Shown in pieces: positions 1 to 8,885 of a stretch of DNA of 64,000 nucleotides. Each line of letters opens with the position of its first letter. Positions within the stretch are counted from its first letter, which is position 1. Source of the DNA: Phycisphaerae bacterium (GTDB taxonomy: Bacteria > Planctomycetota > Phycisphaerae > UBA1845 > Fen-1342); contig JAUWNI010000001.1 of the NCBI GenBank assembly GCA_030612705.1, positions 62,001 through 126,000 of the forward strand, written 5' to 3'. The notes beneath the pieces are model-generated. The model was given only the letters and a program-made list of their open reading frames with translations, made no database searches and was not told the DNA's origin. The position numbers and the translations under genes were made by a program.

Positions 1-1
1 C

Positions 2-616
2 TTCGAGGCCTCGGTCAGTTGGAACGCCGAGCCCACCGATCCGCCCGCCCAACAGCGCGAAGACGAGCCCGAAGTCCCCGATTACTTTCAGTGTCCCTCC
101 GACAAAAACCCGTATGTTCCCGTCGTCGGCGAGTTCAACGCGCCCCCGGACGACGCCTACATGTCTCCCTGCTGGTGGTTCTGGGGCACCAGCTACCCGA
201 TCAACTGGTATTGGCCCTACTACTACATGGAAGCCCCGCCCGGTGGAAAAGAGCCCTACACCGAATTCGACGTCGTCATCGGTGCCCACGACGACATTAA
301 AGGCCTCGGCAAACACATGCTGAAGAAAAAGACCGGCCGCTTCGCTTCACAGTTCATCATGTTCTATGAAAACCAGCTCAACTTCGCGCTCGAAGCCGCC
401 AGACCACCCGGCCACGCCGCCGGCCCCTGGGCCAGCGAGTCAAAAAACCTCCCCGGCTGGCACCGAAAAATGGACCACCACGTCGCCGCCTTCCTCGACG
501 GCAGCGGCCGTTATCAGATCTTCGACACACGCTACGTCTTCGGCTCGAATTGGACCACCTGGCCCGCCCAACCCTGGTATGGCCGCTGGAAAGAATACAA
601 CGACATCGTGCCGTAG
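2..616 (+). CDS. C-terminal part of a DUF1559/H-x9-DG-like pseudopilin (partial)
   Basis: The frame is open from the left edge of the window, so only the last 204 residues are visible and the start lies outside. The tail is rich in Trp, Tyr and Pro and contains HHVAAFLDGS, like the His...Asp-Gly signature near the end of planctomycete type II pseudopilins. It resembles in style the full-length pseudopilin at 43780-44676, which has a comparable late stretch after its methylation motif. The N-terminal prepilin motif cannot be seen, so the family call is an inference. The gene is convergent with pyrE, with 46 bp between the two stops. Confidence 0.5.
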   Translation, partial: FEASVSWNAEPTDPPAQQREDEPEVPDYFQCPSDKNPYVPVVGEFNAPPDDAYMSPCWWFWGTSYPINWYWPYYYMEAPPGGKEPYTEFDVVIGAHDDIKGLGKHMLKKKTGRFASQFIMFYENQLNFALEAARPPGHAAGPWASESKNLPGWHRKMDHHVAAFLDGSGRYQIFDTRYVFGSNWTTWPAQPWYGRWKEYNDIVP

Positions 617-662
617 AGGTCCGCGGCCGTTGTTTGTCGTGAGGGGCGCCGTGCGGTTCGTG

Positions 663-1196
663 CTACGGGTTCTTCGCTATCCCCAGGTCCTCCGACGAGA
701 GAAGCGATTCGAAAGCGTAGCCCGCTTCCTCGATCTTCGCTCGGCCGCCTTCCTGGCGGTCGATCACGACGACGAGCTTGTCGACCACTGCGCCGGCGTC
801 GGTCAGGGTTTTCATCGCCTCGATCGCCTGGCCGCCGGAGGTGCAGATGTCTTCGACGACCAGCACGCGGTCGCCCTTTTCGATCTTCCCCTCGATCAGC
901 TTGCCGGTGCCGTAGCCGGCCTTTTTCGAGTTGCGGACGATCACGAACGGCTTGCCGGTTTCCAATGAGGTGGCGGCGGCCAGTGCAATAGCGCCTAACT
1001 CGGCACCGGCGATACGGTCGATTCCGTCGTGGACGTACTTCGCGAAACGCCTGCCCAGCTCACGCAGCAACTCGGGCTGCGTCTCGAACAGGTACTTGTC
1101 GAGATAGTACTTGCTCTTTTTCCCGCTGCGGAGCGTGAAGTCGCCCTCGAGGTAGGCCGCCTGTTTCAGGGCCCGTGCGAATTCAGCGTCGGTCAT
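663..1196 (-). CDS. pyrE: Orotate phosphoribosyltransferase
   Basis: Transfers the phosphoribosyl group of PRPP to orotate to make OMP in de novo pyrimidine synthesis; cytosolic. The 177-residue protein has the PRPP-binding motif VLVVEDICTSGGQA near residues 110-123 and the flexible catalytic loop around RNSKKAGYGTGKL near residues 87-99. Length is close to the compact bacterial OPRT type. The ATG at 1196 is preceded by AAGGAAG at suitable spacing. It stands alone, with no other pyrimidine gene beside it. Confidence 0.92.
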   Translation of the reverse strand: MTDAEFARALKQAAYLEGDFTLRSGKKSKYYLDKYLFETQPELLRELGRRFAKYVHDGIDRIAGAELGAIALAAATSLETGKPFVIVRNSKKAGYGTGKLIEGKIEKGDRVLVVEDICTSGGQAIEAMKTLTDAGAVVDKLVVVIDRQEGGRAKIEEAGYAFESLLSSEDLGIAKNP

Positions 1197-1342
1197 GGTC
1201 GTCTTCCTTGGAGCCGGTTGCGCATTTCCAGACGCCAGTGGAACGGGAAACCAAGGGGCATGTCAAGATGCACGTCCCGGGCGAACAGATTCGGCCAACG
1301 AGCCGACGGCCATTGCACTTTTCCTGGAACGCGCCCCGACCG

Positions 1343-2791
1343 CTACCAGCACTCGTCACCGTAACGGCTGAGCAGCTCGGCCAGGTCGGCCAGGTCGACG
1401 TCTCCGTCGTTGTCGAGATCGCCGTCTTCGTAACTCATGCCGGACGGCTCGCCGTAGTTGGCCAAGAGCTGCGCGAGGTCGCTCAGGTCGACGTCGTAAT
1501 CGGAGTCGAGATCGCCGATGCACTCGCAGACGTCCATGATCCCGTTTCCGTCGGCGTCCGGCCCGACGGCGAAGACATACGCCGCTCCAGCGTCTTCGCC
1601 CATCTCGTCATTGTAGTAGGCACCAATGATGGCGGTACTGCCACTGAGACCAAGGGAGCTGCCGAAGCGATCGTCGAACGCGCCGTCGGACGCCCCGATC
1701 TTGGCTACCTGCACCCAATGATCATTGGGCTGGCGTACGAAAACGTACGCGGCCCCGGAGCCGATGTCGTTGTAGTCCGCGTTCTTGGCCCCGATGAGCG
1801 CAAGGTCTCCTTCGAGCCCAACGGCAATGCCGAAAGCATCGGAGTTCTCGATGTCGTCGCTGACGATCTGCGCCACCTCGATCCAGTCGCCGTTCGTCTG
1901 ACGTTCGAAGATGTACGCCGCTCCCGCGCTGGGTGCGAACGCGTGCGCGGTCGTCGCGCCGACGAGCACGCGATCGCCACTGACCGCCACCGCTTCCCCG
2001 AAGCTCCAAAACGCCGATCCGTCGTGCGGCAGCAGCTTGGCCGCCTGGAACCAGGTGCCGTTCGGGTCGCGCTCGAAGACATAGGCCGAGCCCGAGTAGT
2101 TACCAAGGTCGTCGTCATCGCGAGCGCCGCCGACCGCCACGTCGCCGTCGATGTCGACGCTGGCCCCCAACTTGTTATAGGGCTCGCCATCGTTGGCCAG
2201 GAGCTTGGCCGCTTGAATCCACGCTCCGTTCGGGTCGCGCTCGAAGATGTACGCCGACCCCGAGCGGTAGCCGTTCTCGTCGTCGTAAGGAGCACCGACA
2301 ACGGCTCGATTGGCGGCCAAGGCGGCCGATTCGCCGTAGAAGTTGCCAAACCACCAGTCGTCCGGAATGAGCGCGCTTCTTTGTTGCCATTGAGCGTCCA
2401 AGCGTTCAAAGATGTGCGCCTCCTGCATAATTCGCACGCCAATGACGGCCGTATCCGCTTCTAGGTCAACACACCAGCCAAACCCATCCAGATCGGGGCA
2501 TATCGGATCAGGTAACGTCTGCGCAAGGAACCACTGGGGGCCGATGCGCTCATAGACAAAGACCGAGCCGATGTTGTTTCCGCGGTCGTCGTCCCATGGG
2601 GCGCCGACCATGATCGTGTTGCCGTCCACCGCGCCGGAAAACCCAAAGATGTCGCCACTGTGCCCCGTGTGATCGATAAGCTTGGCCCTTTGGCATTGCG
2701 CGTGAACGGGGCGCGGAGCGCCAATGAGCACAAACGCCCCCAGCATCGCCCATATCGCGCTGGCACGTACGCTTGCAAAGCTCACTGGCAT
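1343..2791 (-). CDS. Secreted FG-GAP repeat protein with dockerin-like C-terminus
   Basis: A 482-residue protein with a signal peptide ending near PVHAQ (about residue 32). The body is a run of about six FG-GAP/integrin-like blades, each with a motif such as AVVGAPYDDENG and the phrase SAYIFERDPNG, expected to fold as a beta-propeller. The C-terminus carries a tandem pair of EF-hand-like loops, starting GDLDSDYDVDLSDL and ending GDLDNDGDVDLADL. The same tail type is found on other secreted proteins of this window (34218, 37261, 31317). A role in cell-surface attachment is inferred; no enzymatic motif is visible. Confidence 0.8.
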   Translation of the reverse strand: MPVSFASVRASAIWAMLGAFVLIGAPRPVHAQCQRAKLIDHTGHSGDIFGFSGAVDGNTIMVGAPWDDDRGNNIGSVFVYERIGPQWFLAQTLPDPICPDLDGFGWCVDLEADTAVIGVRIMQEAHIFERLDAQWQQRSALIPDDWWFGNFYGESAALAANRAVVGAPYDDENGYRSGSAYIFERDPNGAWIQAAKLLANDGEPYNKLGASVDIDGDVAVGGARDDDDLGNYSGSAYVFERDPNGTWFQAAKLLPHDGSAFWSFGEAVAVSGDRVLVGATTAHAFAPSAGAAYIFERQTNGDWIEVAQIVSDDIENSDAFGIAVGLEGDLALIGAKNADYNDIGSGAAYVFVRQPNDHWVQVAKIGASDGAFDDRFGSSLGLSGSTAIIGAYYNDEMGEDAGAAYVFAVGPDADGNGIMDVCECIGDLDSDYDVDLSDLAQLLANYGEPSGMSYEDGDLDNDGDVDLADLAELLSRYGDECW

Positions 2792-2913
2792 ACTCCAACG
2801 AAGGCACTCGCCTGACTGCGAGGATTAAGGTGTCCAATCGATGAAACTGGACCAGATCACGGAGTCTTTCGGCTGCGGATCCAGCGAGTACGTACCGCTA
2901 AACGCCGTCCGGA

Positions 2914-4443
2914 TCACTCGATCTGGTATTTGATACGCCCGAGCAGAAAGTCACCTTGATCTATGTCCGTGGCGTCAAAGAGGAAATCCACGGCCCGCGA
3001 GTCCCCGGCGAATGCTGTCGCCCGCCAGAGGAACCTCGGCAGCGGTCGTTTGAGCCACTTCCATCGCTGATCGGGGTCAAGCTTTGTCGCGCTCTGAACG
3101 TCTGATTTCAGCTCACTCCCAGTTGTAAGATAGATCTCCCACTCAGGTTCTGTCAGCGTCACTGCTGGATCGCTTGACTCTCGATACCATTCGTCGCGTT
3201 TGAGCACCCATCCCAAAATGGTGTCAAAGCGAATGCGAATCTTGTGGTAGAGGGGGACGATCAGCGACTTGGGACCGAACCACACGGTCCCCGGTTCCCC
3301 AGCTTCACCACGCCAATACGAGCTCAGGGTGAGCGATACCTGCTTCGATTTCCCAGCATGGGAGACCAGTAGCGGGGGAGTTCCAAACTCCAGGCGAGCG
3401 AAGGGTCCAATCTGGTCATCGTGAACGTAGAGTTTATCTATGCGCGACGACTTAAGCAGTGTCGCTGTCCCAGGGTATGGCACCGGCTCTTCTCCCCCCA
3501 GGCTGAATCCCGTCACGGTCACTGCGTGACGCGATTCCCAGTCTCCCTCCAGAGGCTTCGGATGATCCGGCTTAGAAACATCGTAGAGGGCCGTCATCAT
3601 CACCAACGGGATCTTGGCGCGCAGATATCCGTAAACCGTAGCCTGGAGGGCCGCCGCGTCTACAGGCGCGATCAGTTCGGGTTCCAGCCCCGCTTTCTTG
3701 ACGGCGACCGCCATCTGCAATGCGGTAAGCCCACGGCTGGGAACATCTCGCTGCCTGCTTGGTGCGTGTTCAGTGGCGATCTTGGTGATCTCAACGGGCG
3801 ACCGGATCTCATGCTGAAAAAGGTATGCCGTGCTCTGCAGCGCGGACCACAAGGCGCTGGTGGCACAAGCCGCGGCGATCGTGTCCTGTTCCTGGAAGGG
3901 GAGTGATTTGACGGTGAGATTCAAACCGAGAAGGTGCACGTCGTACTCACGCGCCACCGGGTAGAACCTGCGAAGTGGTTCCCCGTCTTCGTAGATCCGT
4001 AAGCACGTGCGGCCGATGAACGTCAAAGGAAGCGGTTTGACCACGACGAAGCCGAGATACCGGTTCTCCTTGCGGTCCATCAAGTCGGCGAGGAGCTCGG
4101 GTGCGGAGCCCGTTACGGCTGCCTGCAGTTCGGCTTCATCGAATTCAGCACGGAAGAAGTGGAGGCGGGCACAAACGGAGCTGTATTTCTCTTGGAAGCA
4201 GCGCACATAGTACGCGCCATAATCTTCGAGAAAGTCGCGGTCCGTGTACTTCCACTCGGCCACGATCGTCAGGGGGCCCTTCTCTTCGAGGTGGCCAAAG
4301 TAGCTCTCGAAGTAGTCAAACTGCTGCTTTTGCCTAACGAGATGCTCACTCGTTTTCGAGGCGGCGCTGAAGATTTCTGCTAGGCGATCGATCGTGTAGG
4401 GGAAGGCCTGATAGGGCTTATTTCTGTCGATGTCAGGGGTCAT
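2914..4443 (-). CDS. Unrecognised protein with papain/C39-like Cys-His-Asp signatures
   Basis: A 509-residue protein without signal peptide or membrane segment. Residues about 180-345 resemble a papain-like (peptidase C39-like) core: Gln184/186 before Cys193 in AACATSALW, His306 in SRHAVTVTGF, and Asp342/343 in YVHDDQIGPFAR. The N-terminal 170 residues (FVVVKPLP, FIGRT) and the C-terminal 150 residues match nothing I recognise. A GGGGGGA ribosome site precedes the ATG. A 62-codon ORF ends 18 bp upstream on the same strand, suggesting a two-gene cassette. Base composition is less GC-rich than the T6SS genes. Function is unknown; peptidase or transglutaminase-like activity is only an inference from the three motifs. 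Confidence 0.6.
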   Translation of the reverse strand: MTPDIDRNKPYQAFPYTIDRLAEIFSAASKTSEHLVRQKQQFDYFESYFGHLEEKGPLTIVAEWKYTDRDFLEDYGAYYVRCFQEKYSSVCARLHFFRAEFDEAELQAAVTGSAPELLADLMDRKENRYLGFVVVKPLPLTFIGRTCLRIYEDGEPLRRFYPVAREYDVHLLGLNLTVKSLPFQEQDTIAAACATSALWSALQSTAYLFQHEIRSPVEITKIATEHAPSRQRDVPSRGLTALQMAVAVKKAGLEPELIAPVDAAALQATVYGYLRAKIPLVMMTALYDVSKPDHPKPLEGDWESRHAVTVTGFSLGGEEPVPYPGTATLLKSSRIDKLYVHDDQIGPFARLEFGTPPLLVSHAGKSKQVSLTLSSYWRGEAGEPGTVWFGPKSLIVPLYHKIRIRFDTILGWVLKRDEWYRESSDPAVTLTEPEWEIYLTTGSELKSDVQSATKLDPDQRWKWLKRPLPRFLWRATAFAGDSRAVDFLFDATDIDQGDFLLGRIKYQIE

Positions 4444-4461
4444 TCCGGGTCCCCCCTGGAC

Positions 4462-4650
4462 CTAGATTGTAGCGGCTCGGTTCAGTTCCTCTTGGCTCAA
4501 ACGCCGCTCCTTCCGAAGCCTCCGTATCGCCTTCGCGGCGTTGCTATCTGCGCGATGGTCAGTCGGACCGGCAGGAGATGCCAGCGCGTCCGGGCCCCGT
4601 ATCAACCTTGCGATATCCCGGTTCAGCCCTTCGTTCTTCTTTGGCTGCAT
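4462..4650 (-). CDS. Small protein ending in the first part of an XRE-like helix-turn-helix
   Basis: A 62-residue ORF with a good ribosome site (AAGGAG, 8 nt before ATG 4650). The last third, AIRRLRKERRLSQEEL, looks like helices 1-2 of an XRE/HTH_3 domain, but the protein ends directly afterwards with NRAATI. Either it is naturally short or the recognition helix has been lost. The stop lies next to TTGTAGCGGC, a string also present in the dispersed palindromes of this window. It sits just upstream of the C39-like gene and may be its partner or regulator; that is inference. Confidence 0.5.
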   Translation of the reverse strand: MQPKKNEGLNRDIARLIRGPDALASPAGPTDHRADSNAAKAIRRLRKERRLSQEELNRAATI

Positions 4651-5065
4651 TTCGCGATCTCCTTAGAAGCTTAAGCGTAAACGCATACCCACACGCCACT
4701 GCGTGAGCCGAACCAATCTCGGTTTCCGATGACAGCGCTGCACCTTCTTTATCGCTCACGGGAAAGACGTGACGCCCGCCGCCGCACGACTTGGCAAACT
4801 AATACAATACACGCCTACGGCGCGAACGTCATACTGCGCTTCCGCGCCAGAAAACAAGCTGACAGGAAACCGCTTAACAAGCGGGCCCTACACCCCAGCA
4901 TAATCAAGTATCAAAATAACCTAAGCACAATATGTTGCGCAAGTCAACCCGTCCGATCAGACTGAAGCCTCAGCGAATCACCATAAGAACATCGATCGCA
5001 ACCATCCCGGCAGGCGACTGTGCTCATCTCGGGCTGGAGTTGATGCGGATTGCTGAGGCACCCCC
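4651..5065. other. 415-bp AT-richer intergenic region upstream of the 4650 cassette
   Basis: No gene is seen between the GbsR stop and the small-ORF start. The stretch 4790-4960 is clearly more AT-rich than the surroundings and probably holds the promoter of the 4650/4443 cassette. A TTGACT hexamer reads leftward at 4942-4947, but I could not pair it with a convincing -10 box. Confidence 0.4.
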
Positions 5066-5674
5066 TTATCTTCGTGCAGTTGAGTTACGGGTGCGGACGG
5101 CCGCGCGGGCTGAAGACCGCGGCTCCTTGGAGGACTTGCCGGTCCCGGTCATCAGTAGGTTCAGCTTCTCGATTCCCTCGCCGCCGAATTCCAGCACGAG
5201 CTCGAACAGCGAGCCCATCGTTGCCAGGAAAAGCCGCAGGTCCTCGATGCGCCGCTGAAACTCCCGGATGTCTTCCGCGTCCGGGGTATTGATCTTGGCG
5301 TTGGCTTGTTTGACTGATTCGCAGCAGTGGTCGATGGTGGCGATGATCGGCTCGACCTCGCGCCGCCGACGTTCACGCATGATGGTTTCAAACATGTGCC
5401 AAACGTCGGTGTCGGCCTGGAAGTATTCCTTGCGGTCGCCGAGCTTGTGCATGCGTTCGATCAGCCCCCAATCGACGAGGGCCCGCAGGTTCATGCTGGC
5501 GTTTCCGCGGGAGATTTTGAGCTGATCCATGATGTCGTCGGTGCAGAGCGGCTCGCGGGTGACGAATAGCAAGGCGTGGATTTCCGCCATCGTGCGGTTG
5601 ATGCCCCAATACCCGCCCATCTCGCCCCAGCGTCTGACGAGTAGGTTTTTGGCTTCCCGGAAGGGGCTCGGCAT
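5066..5674 (-). CDS. GbsR/MarR-family transcriptional regulator
   Basis: A 202-residue winged-helix DNA-binding protein. The N-terminus (GGYWGINRTMAEIHALLF) and recognition region (SRGNASMNLRALVDWGLI, then the wing HKLGDRKEYF) are characteristic of the GbsR branch of MarR proteins, which in Bacilli respond to choline or glycine betaine. The C-terminal half is a charged helical region expected to mediate dimerisation. It is transcribed divergently from the lipoprotein/T6SS cluster, so control of that cluster is possible but not shown. A good sigma70-type promoter lies just upstream. Confidence 0.82.
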   Translation of the reverse strand: MPSPFREAKNLLVRRWGEMGGYWGINRTMAEIHALLFVTREPLCTDDIMDQLKISRGNASMNLRALVDWGLIERMHKLGDRKEYFQADTDVWHMFETIMRERRRREVEPIIATIDHCCESVKQANAKINTPDAEDIREFQRRIEDLRLFLATMGSLFELVLEFGGEGIEKLNLLMTGTGKSSKEPRSSARAAVRTRNSTARR

Positions 5675-5713
5675 GACTGCTGCGCCTTAAAAGTTTCAGA
5701 ATCATCTAAAAGA

Positions 5714-5742
5714 ATTATACTTCCAGCCGACTTACGTCGCAA
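5714..5742 (-). promoter_or_regulatory. Sigma70-type promoter of the GbsR-like gene
   Basis: On the minus strand TTGCGA (5737-5742) is followed by a 17-bp spacer and a perfect TATAAT (5714-5719). Transcription would start near 5707, giving a leader of about 30 nt before the ATG at 5674. The surrounding AT-rich stretch is the natural place for an autoregulatory operator. Confidence 0.6.
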
Positions 5743-5925
5743 GCAAACGCTTGATTTTGCTCGGCTGGCGAGCATACTGACCGTCGTACCGTGACGGCCG
5801 GGGGTCGGACGCGGCCTGCTGTTGTGGGACGGCAAGTTTGAACGGCTGCTACGCGCACAAGTCTCGCGCTTGTTATTGAAACCGCGAATCGTCTCTAAAG
5901 GCCTTGTTAAAAGGAGTTTGAGAGA

Positions 5926-6492
5926 ATGGATGCCAGAGCCCGGAACTGTGTGTTGTGGGTCACACTGCCGCTGATCGCGCTGCTGACCGGCTGCGGTAAC
6001 TACACAATTACATTTGAGGTTGCCGACGTGATCAACGCATGGGGCGCGGACCTTACGGCCGAAATGCTCGACGTCGACATCATCTGTATGACGAAGAAGG
6101 ATGCCGAGAATCACCCCGAGATCATCAACGGCACTATGCGCGCCAACGAGTGGTTCAAAGCCCGTGACGAGGATAGCGCCAGGTTCGGGGACATCGCCGC
6201 GAAACGCATCTACGCTTTGCGCCATGGCAACGCCGGGGACAAGCGTGACACGCTAGTTGGTTTGCCGCTTCTGTCGTTCAAGGATCGAGAAGACGATCTC
6301 CGGACGACCACCATCAAGGTTCAACATCCGCAGTTTCTGAGCGGTGAATCGGCGATCGTTATTTACGGTCGATTCAGTAGCCAGACGGGTGTGGCGAAGA
6401 CGCCGCCATTGGTCATCCAGCCTCCGGGTTCCAAGAACGAGATCACCGTCAAGGTCGGCAAGACCGGGATGAGCGTGGCGAGTCGGCGCTGA
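5926..6492 (+). CDS. Lipoprotein at the head of the T6SS cluster, TssJ candidate
   Basis: A 188-residue protein with a lipoprotein signal peptide: basic start, hydrophobic core, lipobox LLTGC with Cys near residue 23. The mature part is probably mainly beta-strand. Its position directly before tssK-tssL-tssM on the same strand, its size and its lipid anchor fit TssJ, the outer-membrane lipoprotein that docks to TssM. Sequence similarity to TssJ is not obvious by eye, so the assignment rests on context. It is 212 bp from tssK, with palindromic repeats in the gap. An AAAGGAG site precedes the ATG. Confidence 0.45.
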   Translation: MDARARNCVLWVTLPLIALLTGCGNYTITFEVADVINAWGADLTAEMLDVDIICMTKKDAENHPEIINGTMRANEWFKARDEDSARFGDIAAKRIYALRHGNAGDKRDTLVGLPLLSFKDREDDLRTTTIKVQHPQFLSGESAIVIYGRFSSQTGVAKTPPLVIQPPGSKNEITVKVGKTGMSVASRR

Positions 6493-6496
6493 TACC

Positions 6497-6585
6497 GTGG
6501 CGGCCTGCGGCTCGCCGACCGTTTCCATCGGCGGGACGCCGGTGCCACACACGTGTCGCGGCCTGCGCCTCGTAGGCCGTCGCTG
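6497..6585. repeat. Degenerate GC-rich palindromic repeat between lipoprotein and tssK
   Basis: The stretch has two hairpin-like halves: GTGGCGGCCTGCGGCTCGCC at 6497 and TGTCGCGGCCTGCGCCTCGT at 6554. GGTGCCACAC lies between them. The halves belong to the same style of dispersed element as those at 14765, 26721, 31026 and 55468. Confidence 0.5.
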
Positions 6586-6704
6586 TATTTTCTTGCCGGT
6601 CCGGTCTGCCATCCGCTGGCCGTGACGGTAGAATGACTGCGCGACTCGTACGCGTCGACGCCGGTTGGGCTCCGTCGGCGATTGCTTGAAAGCAGGGACA
6701 TGCC

Positions 6705-8069
6705 ATGAAGTTCTGGCCCGAAGTGCATTGGTCGGAAGGCCAGTTTCTCCGGCCGCACCATTTTCAGGCGGCCTTACGCCAGGTGGAGACGCTCCGCGGC
6801 GCCATGCTGGAGGCGGCCCAGCCCCACGGCTGGGGCTTCCTCTCGCTCGACCTGACGCAGGAGGCGATCGAGAACAATCTGATCGAAATTCACGCCTGCG
6901 AGCTGCTCCTGCGCGACGGCACCTGGGTGAAGATCCCGGAAAATTGCAGCCTCGACCCGCGCGATTTTAAGAAACTCTTCGACCAGGCCACCGGACCGCT
7001 CGACGTCTACTTCGGCGTGCCCGAGCTCCAGGCCGTACGCGGTAACGTGCAAAATCCCGGCGAGCAGCTCGACGGCCGCAGCCCTCGCTATGCGATCGAC
7101 CTTTCCGAGCGTTACGACGAAAACACCGGCGAAAACCCGCAGGCGATCGAGGTCCGCCGACTGCGCGGGGCGATCTTTCTCGGCGACGAGGACCGCACCG
7201 GCTTCGAATGCGTGCGGATCGGGCGGATCGAGCGTTCCGCCGCCGGACCCAAGCTGATAAAAAACATCGTCCCCCCGCTGCTGCGAATGAAGGCCTGGGA
7301 CCCGCTCTGCACCGGCCTAAGCTCGCTCTGGAACGACATCCGCTCGCGCTGCGAGCAGTTGGGCGGCGACGCGGCCGAGCGGGCGCTGACCTTTGCGACC
7401 GGCAGCCCGGCCGACATGGAGCAGTTGGTCAAGCTCCAGGCTCTGAACGAGCTGACGGTTCGGTTCGCGGCGTTGGCTAACTCCCCGGAATTGCACCCGT
7501 TCCTCTTGTACATGCTGTTGTGCGAGTCGATCGGCAAGGTCACGCTCTGGGACGACTTGCGCCGCCCGCGCGAATTGCCGCCGTACGACCACAACGATTG
7601 CGGCCCCGTCTTTGATGAGCTGTTCCGTTATCTGCGGGCGTTGGTCAACGGCATGTTGCCGAAGGACTACATCGAGCGGCCGTTTGATCGACAGGAGGAC
7701 GGCTATGGGATCGAGCTCGATTACGAGTGGTTCACGCCCAACCACGAGATGTTCCTGGGGATCCGCTCGCCGTTGCAGACGGACGAGATTCTGACGCTGT
7801 TTCGCTCGATCAATTTCAAGCTGGCTTCGCCGCGGGATGCGCTCGAGGTTTATCGTCGCCGGCTCCCGGGTCTGGAGTTCAAGAGTGCCGGCACGGTGCC
7901 GAATTTGCCGAAGAGCGCCGACCAGCACTACTTCCGCATCTCGCGCACCTCGCCGTACTGGGAGCATTGCGAGACGGAACGTGGCATATTCATTGCGATA
8001 CCGCCGAACGACATGCCGAAGCTGGAGGCGCTGAAGCTGTCGTTGTTCGTGGTCAAGCTCAAAGGTTGA
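6705..8069 (+). CDS. tssK: Type VI secretion system baseplate protein TssK
   Basis: TssK links the T6SS baseplate to the membrane complex through TssL and TssM. The 454-residue protein starts with the family-typical MKFWPEVHWSEGQFLRPHHF, and its length is usual for TssK (about 440-450). The N-terminal shoulder, central helical region and C-terminal head domain all appear present. AGCAGGGA precedes the ATG. The gene is followed after 13 bp by tssL, so the two are co-transcribed. Confidence 0.93.
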   Translation: MKFWPEVHWSEGQFLRPHHFQAALRQVETLRGAMLEAAQPHGWGFLSLDLTQEAIENNLIEIHACELLLRDGTWVKIPENCSLDPRDFKKLFDQATGPLDVYFGVPELQAVRGNVQNPGEQLDGRSPRYAIDLSERYDENTGENPQAIEVRRLRGAIFLGDEDRTGFECVRIGRIERSAAGPKLIKNIVPPLLRMKAWDPLCTGLSSLWNDIRSRCEQLGGDAAERALTFATGSPADMEQLVKLQALNELTVRFAALANSPELHPFLLYMLLCESIGKVTLWDDLRRPRELPPYDHNDCGPVFDELFRYLRALVNGMLPKDYIERPFDRQEDGYGIELDYEWFTPNHEMFLGIRSPLQTDEILTLFRSINFKLASPRDALEVYRRRLPGLEFKSAGTVPNLPKSADQHYFRISRTSPYWEHCETERGIFIAIPPNDMPKLEALKLSLFVVKLKG

Positions 8070-8082
8070 CAGGAGGTTCGAC

Positions 8083-8829
8083 TTGTCCCTTTCGGTCTAC
8101 GACCTCGCCGTCGAAGTGGTCTTGTACCTGGTCGCGTTTCAGCGCCGGGTTGAGGACGGCGAAGAAATCAACTACGAAAACACGCGGGCCGAGACGCTGG
8201 CGTTGCTGAACGATCTCGACCAGCGCAGCCACGGCGAGCCGGGTTTATGGGACAACTGGACCAAGGCCCGCAGCCCGCTGGTCTACCTAATCGACGAGGT
8301 AATGATCCTCAACGCCAATTGGGCGCACCGCGACCGCTGGGCGGACGAATGCCTCGAGGTCGCCCTGCTCGGGCACCTGGAAGCGCTCGGTGGCGAGAGC
8401 TTCTACGGTGAATGCGACGAGGCCCTGCACGATCTGGAGCTGGCCGAGCGGCACGAGCGGCACGACTTCCAGGCCAAGTGCGATACCGTGATGGTTTATT
8501 ACGTCGCCCTGCAAACCGGGTTCAAGGGCAAGTACGCGCTCGATCTCGACGCCTGGCGGGAATACAAGGGCCACGTTTTCTCGAAGCTGCCCGCGTACGC
8601 CCAGACGCGTGCCAAGGAGCTCTTCCCAGAGGCCGAGGAGCACACCGTTCTATTGAACCCGAACTACGAGCCGGTCATGCGGCTATTGTATGTCTTCGTC
8701 GGAGTCGTGGTGATCATGGCGATATACTTTACGTCCACCTGGTTTTACTGGGGAGAAATGGTGGACAAGCTGGAAGATGGAGCCAGAAACGCGCCCGTGC
8801 CGACTTCCCAACAGGTCGAGGAAGGATAA
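8083..8829 (+). CDS. tssL: Type VI secretion system inner-membrane protein TssL (DotU/IcmH-like)
   Basis: A 248-residue cytoplasmic helical domain with one C-terminal membrane anchor (LLYVFVGVVVIMAIYF, about residues 203-218), the standard topology of short TssL proteins. Together with TssM it forms the inner-membrane base that recruits TssK. Family-like segments include SPLVYLIDEVMILNANW and LQTGFKGKY. It begins with TTG, supported by AGGAGG at 8071-8076; no better start is available in frame. No peptidoglycan-binding OmpA extension is present, so wall anchoring must come from elsewhere. Confidence 0.9.
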   Translation: MSLSVYDLAVEVVLYLVAFQRRVEDGEEINYENTRAETLALLNDLDQRSHGEPGLWDNWTKARSPLVYLIDEVMILNANWAHRDRWADECLEVALLGHLEALGGESFYGECDEALHDLELAERHERHDFQAKCDTVMVYYVALQTGFKGKYALDLDAWREYKGHVFSKLPAYAQTRAKELFPEAEEHTVLLNPNYEPVMRLLYVFVGVVVIMAIYFTSTWFYWGEMVDKLEDGARNAPVPTSQQVEEG

Positions 8830-8885
8830 CAGTCCGGTATGATCGACGGCTTTGTTGATGTTTGCCTGACTCGGAGACCGCAGCC

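Noticed and set aside
1175-2464. Long plus-strand frame opposite the FG-GAP gene (429 codons)
   Set aside because: It is the antisense shadow of a repetitive high-GC gene; the minus-strand frame has a signal peptide, domain repeats and a dockerin-like tail.
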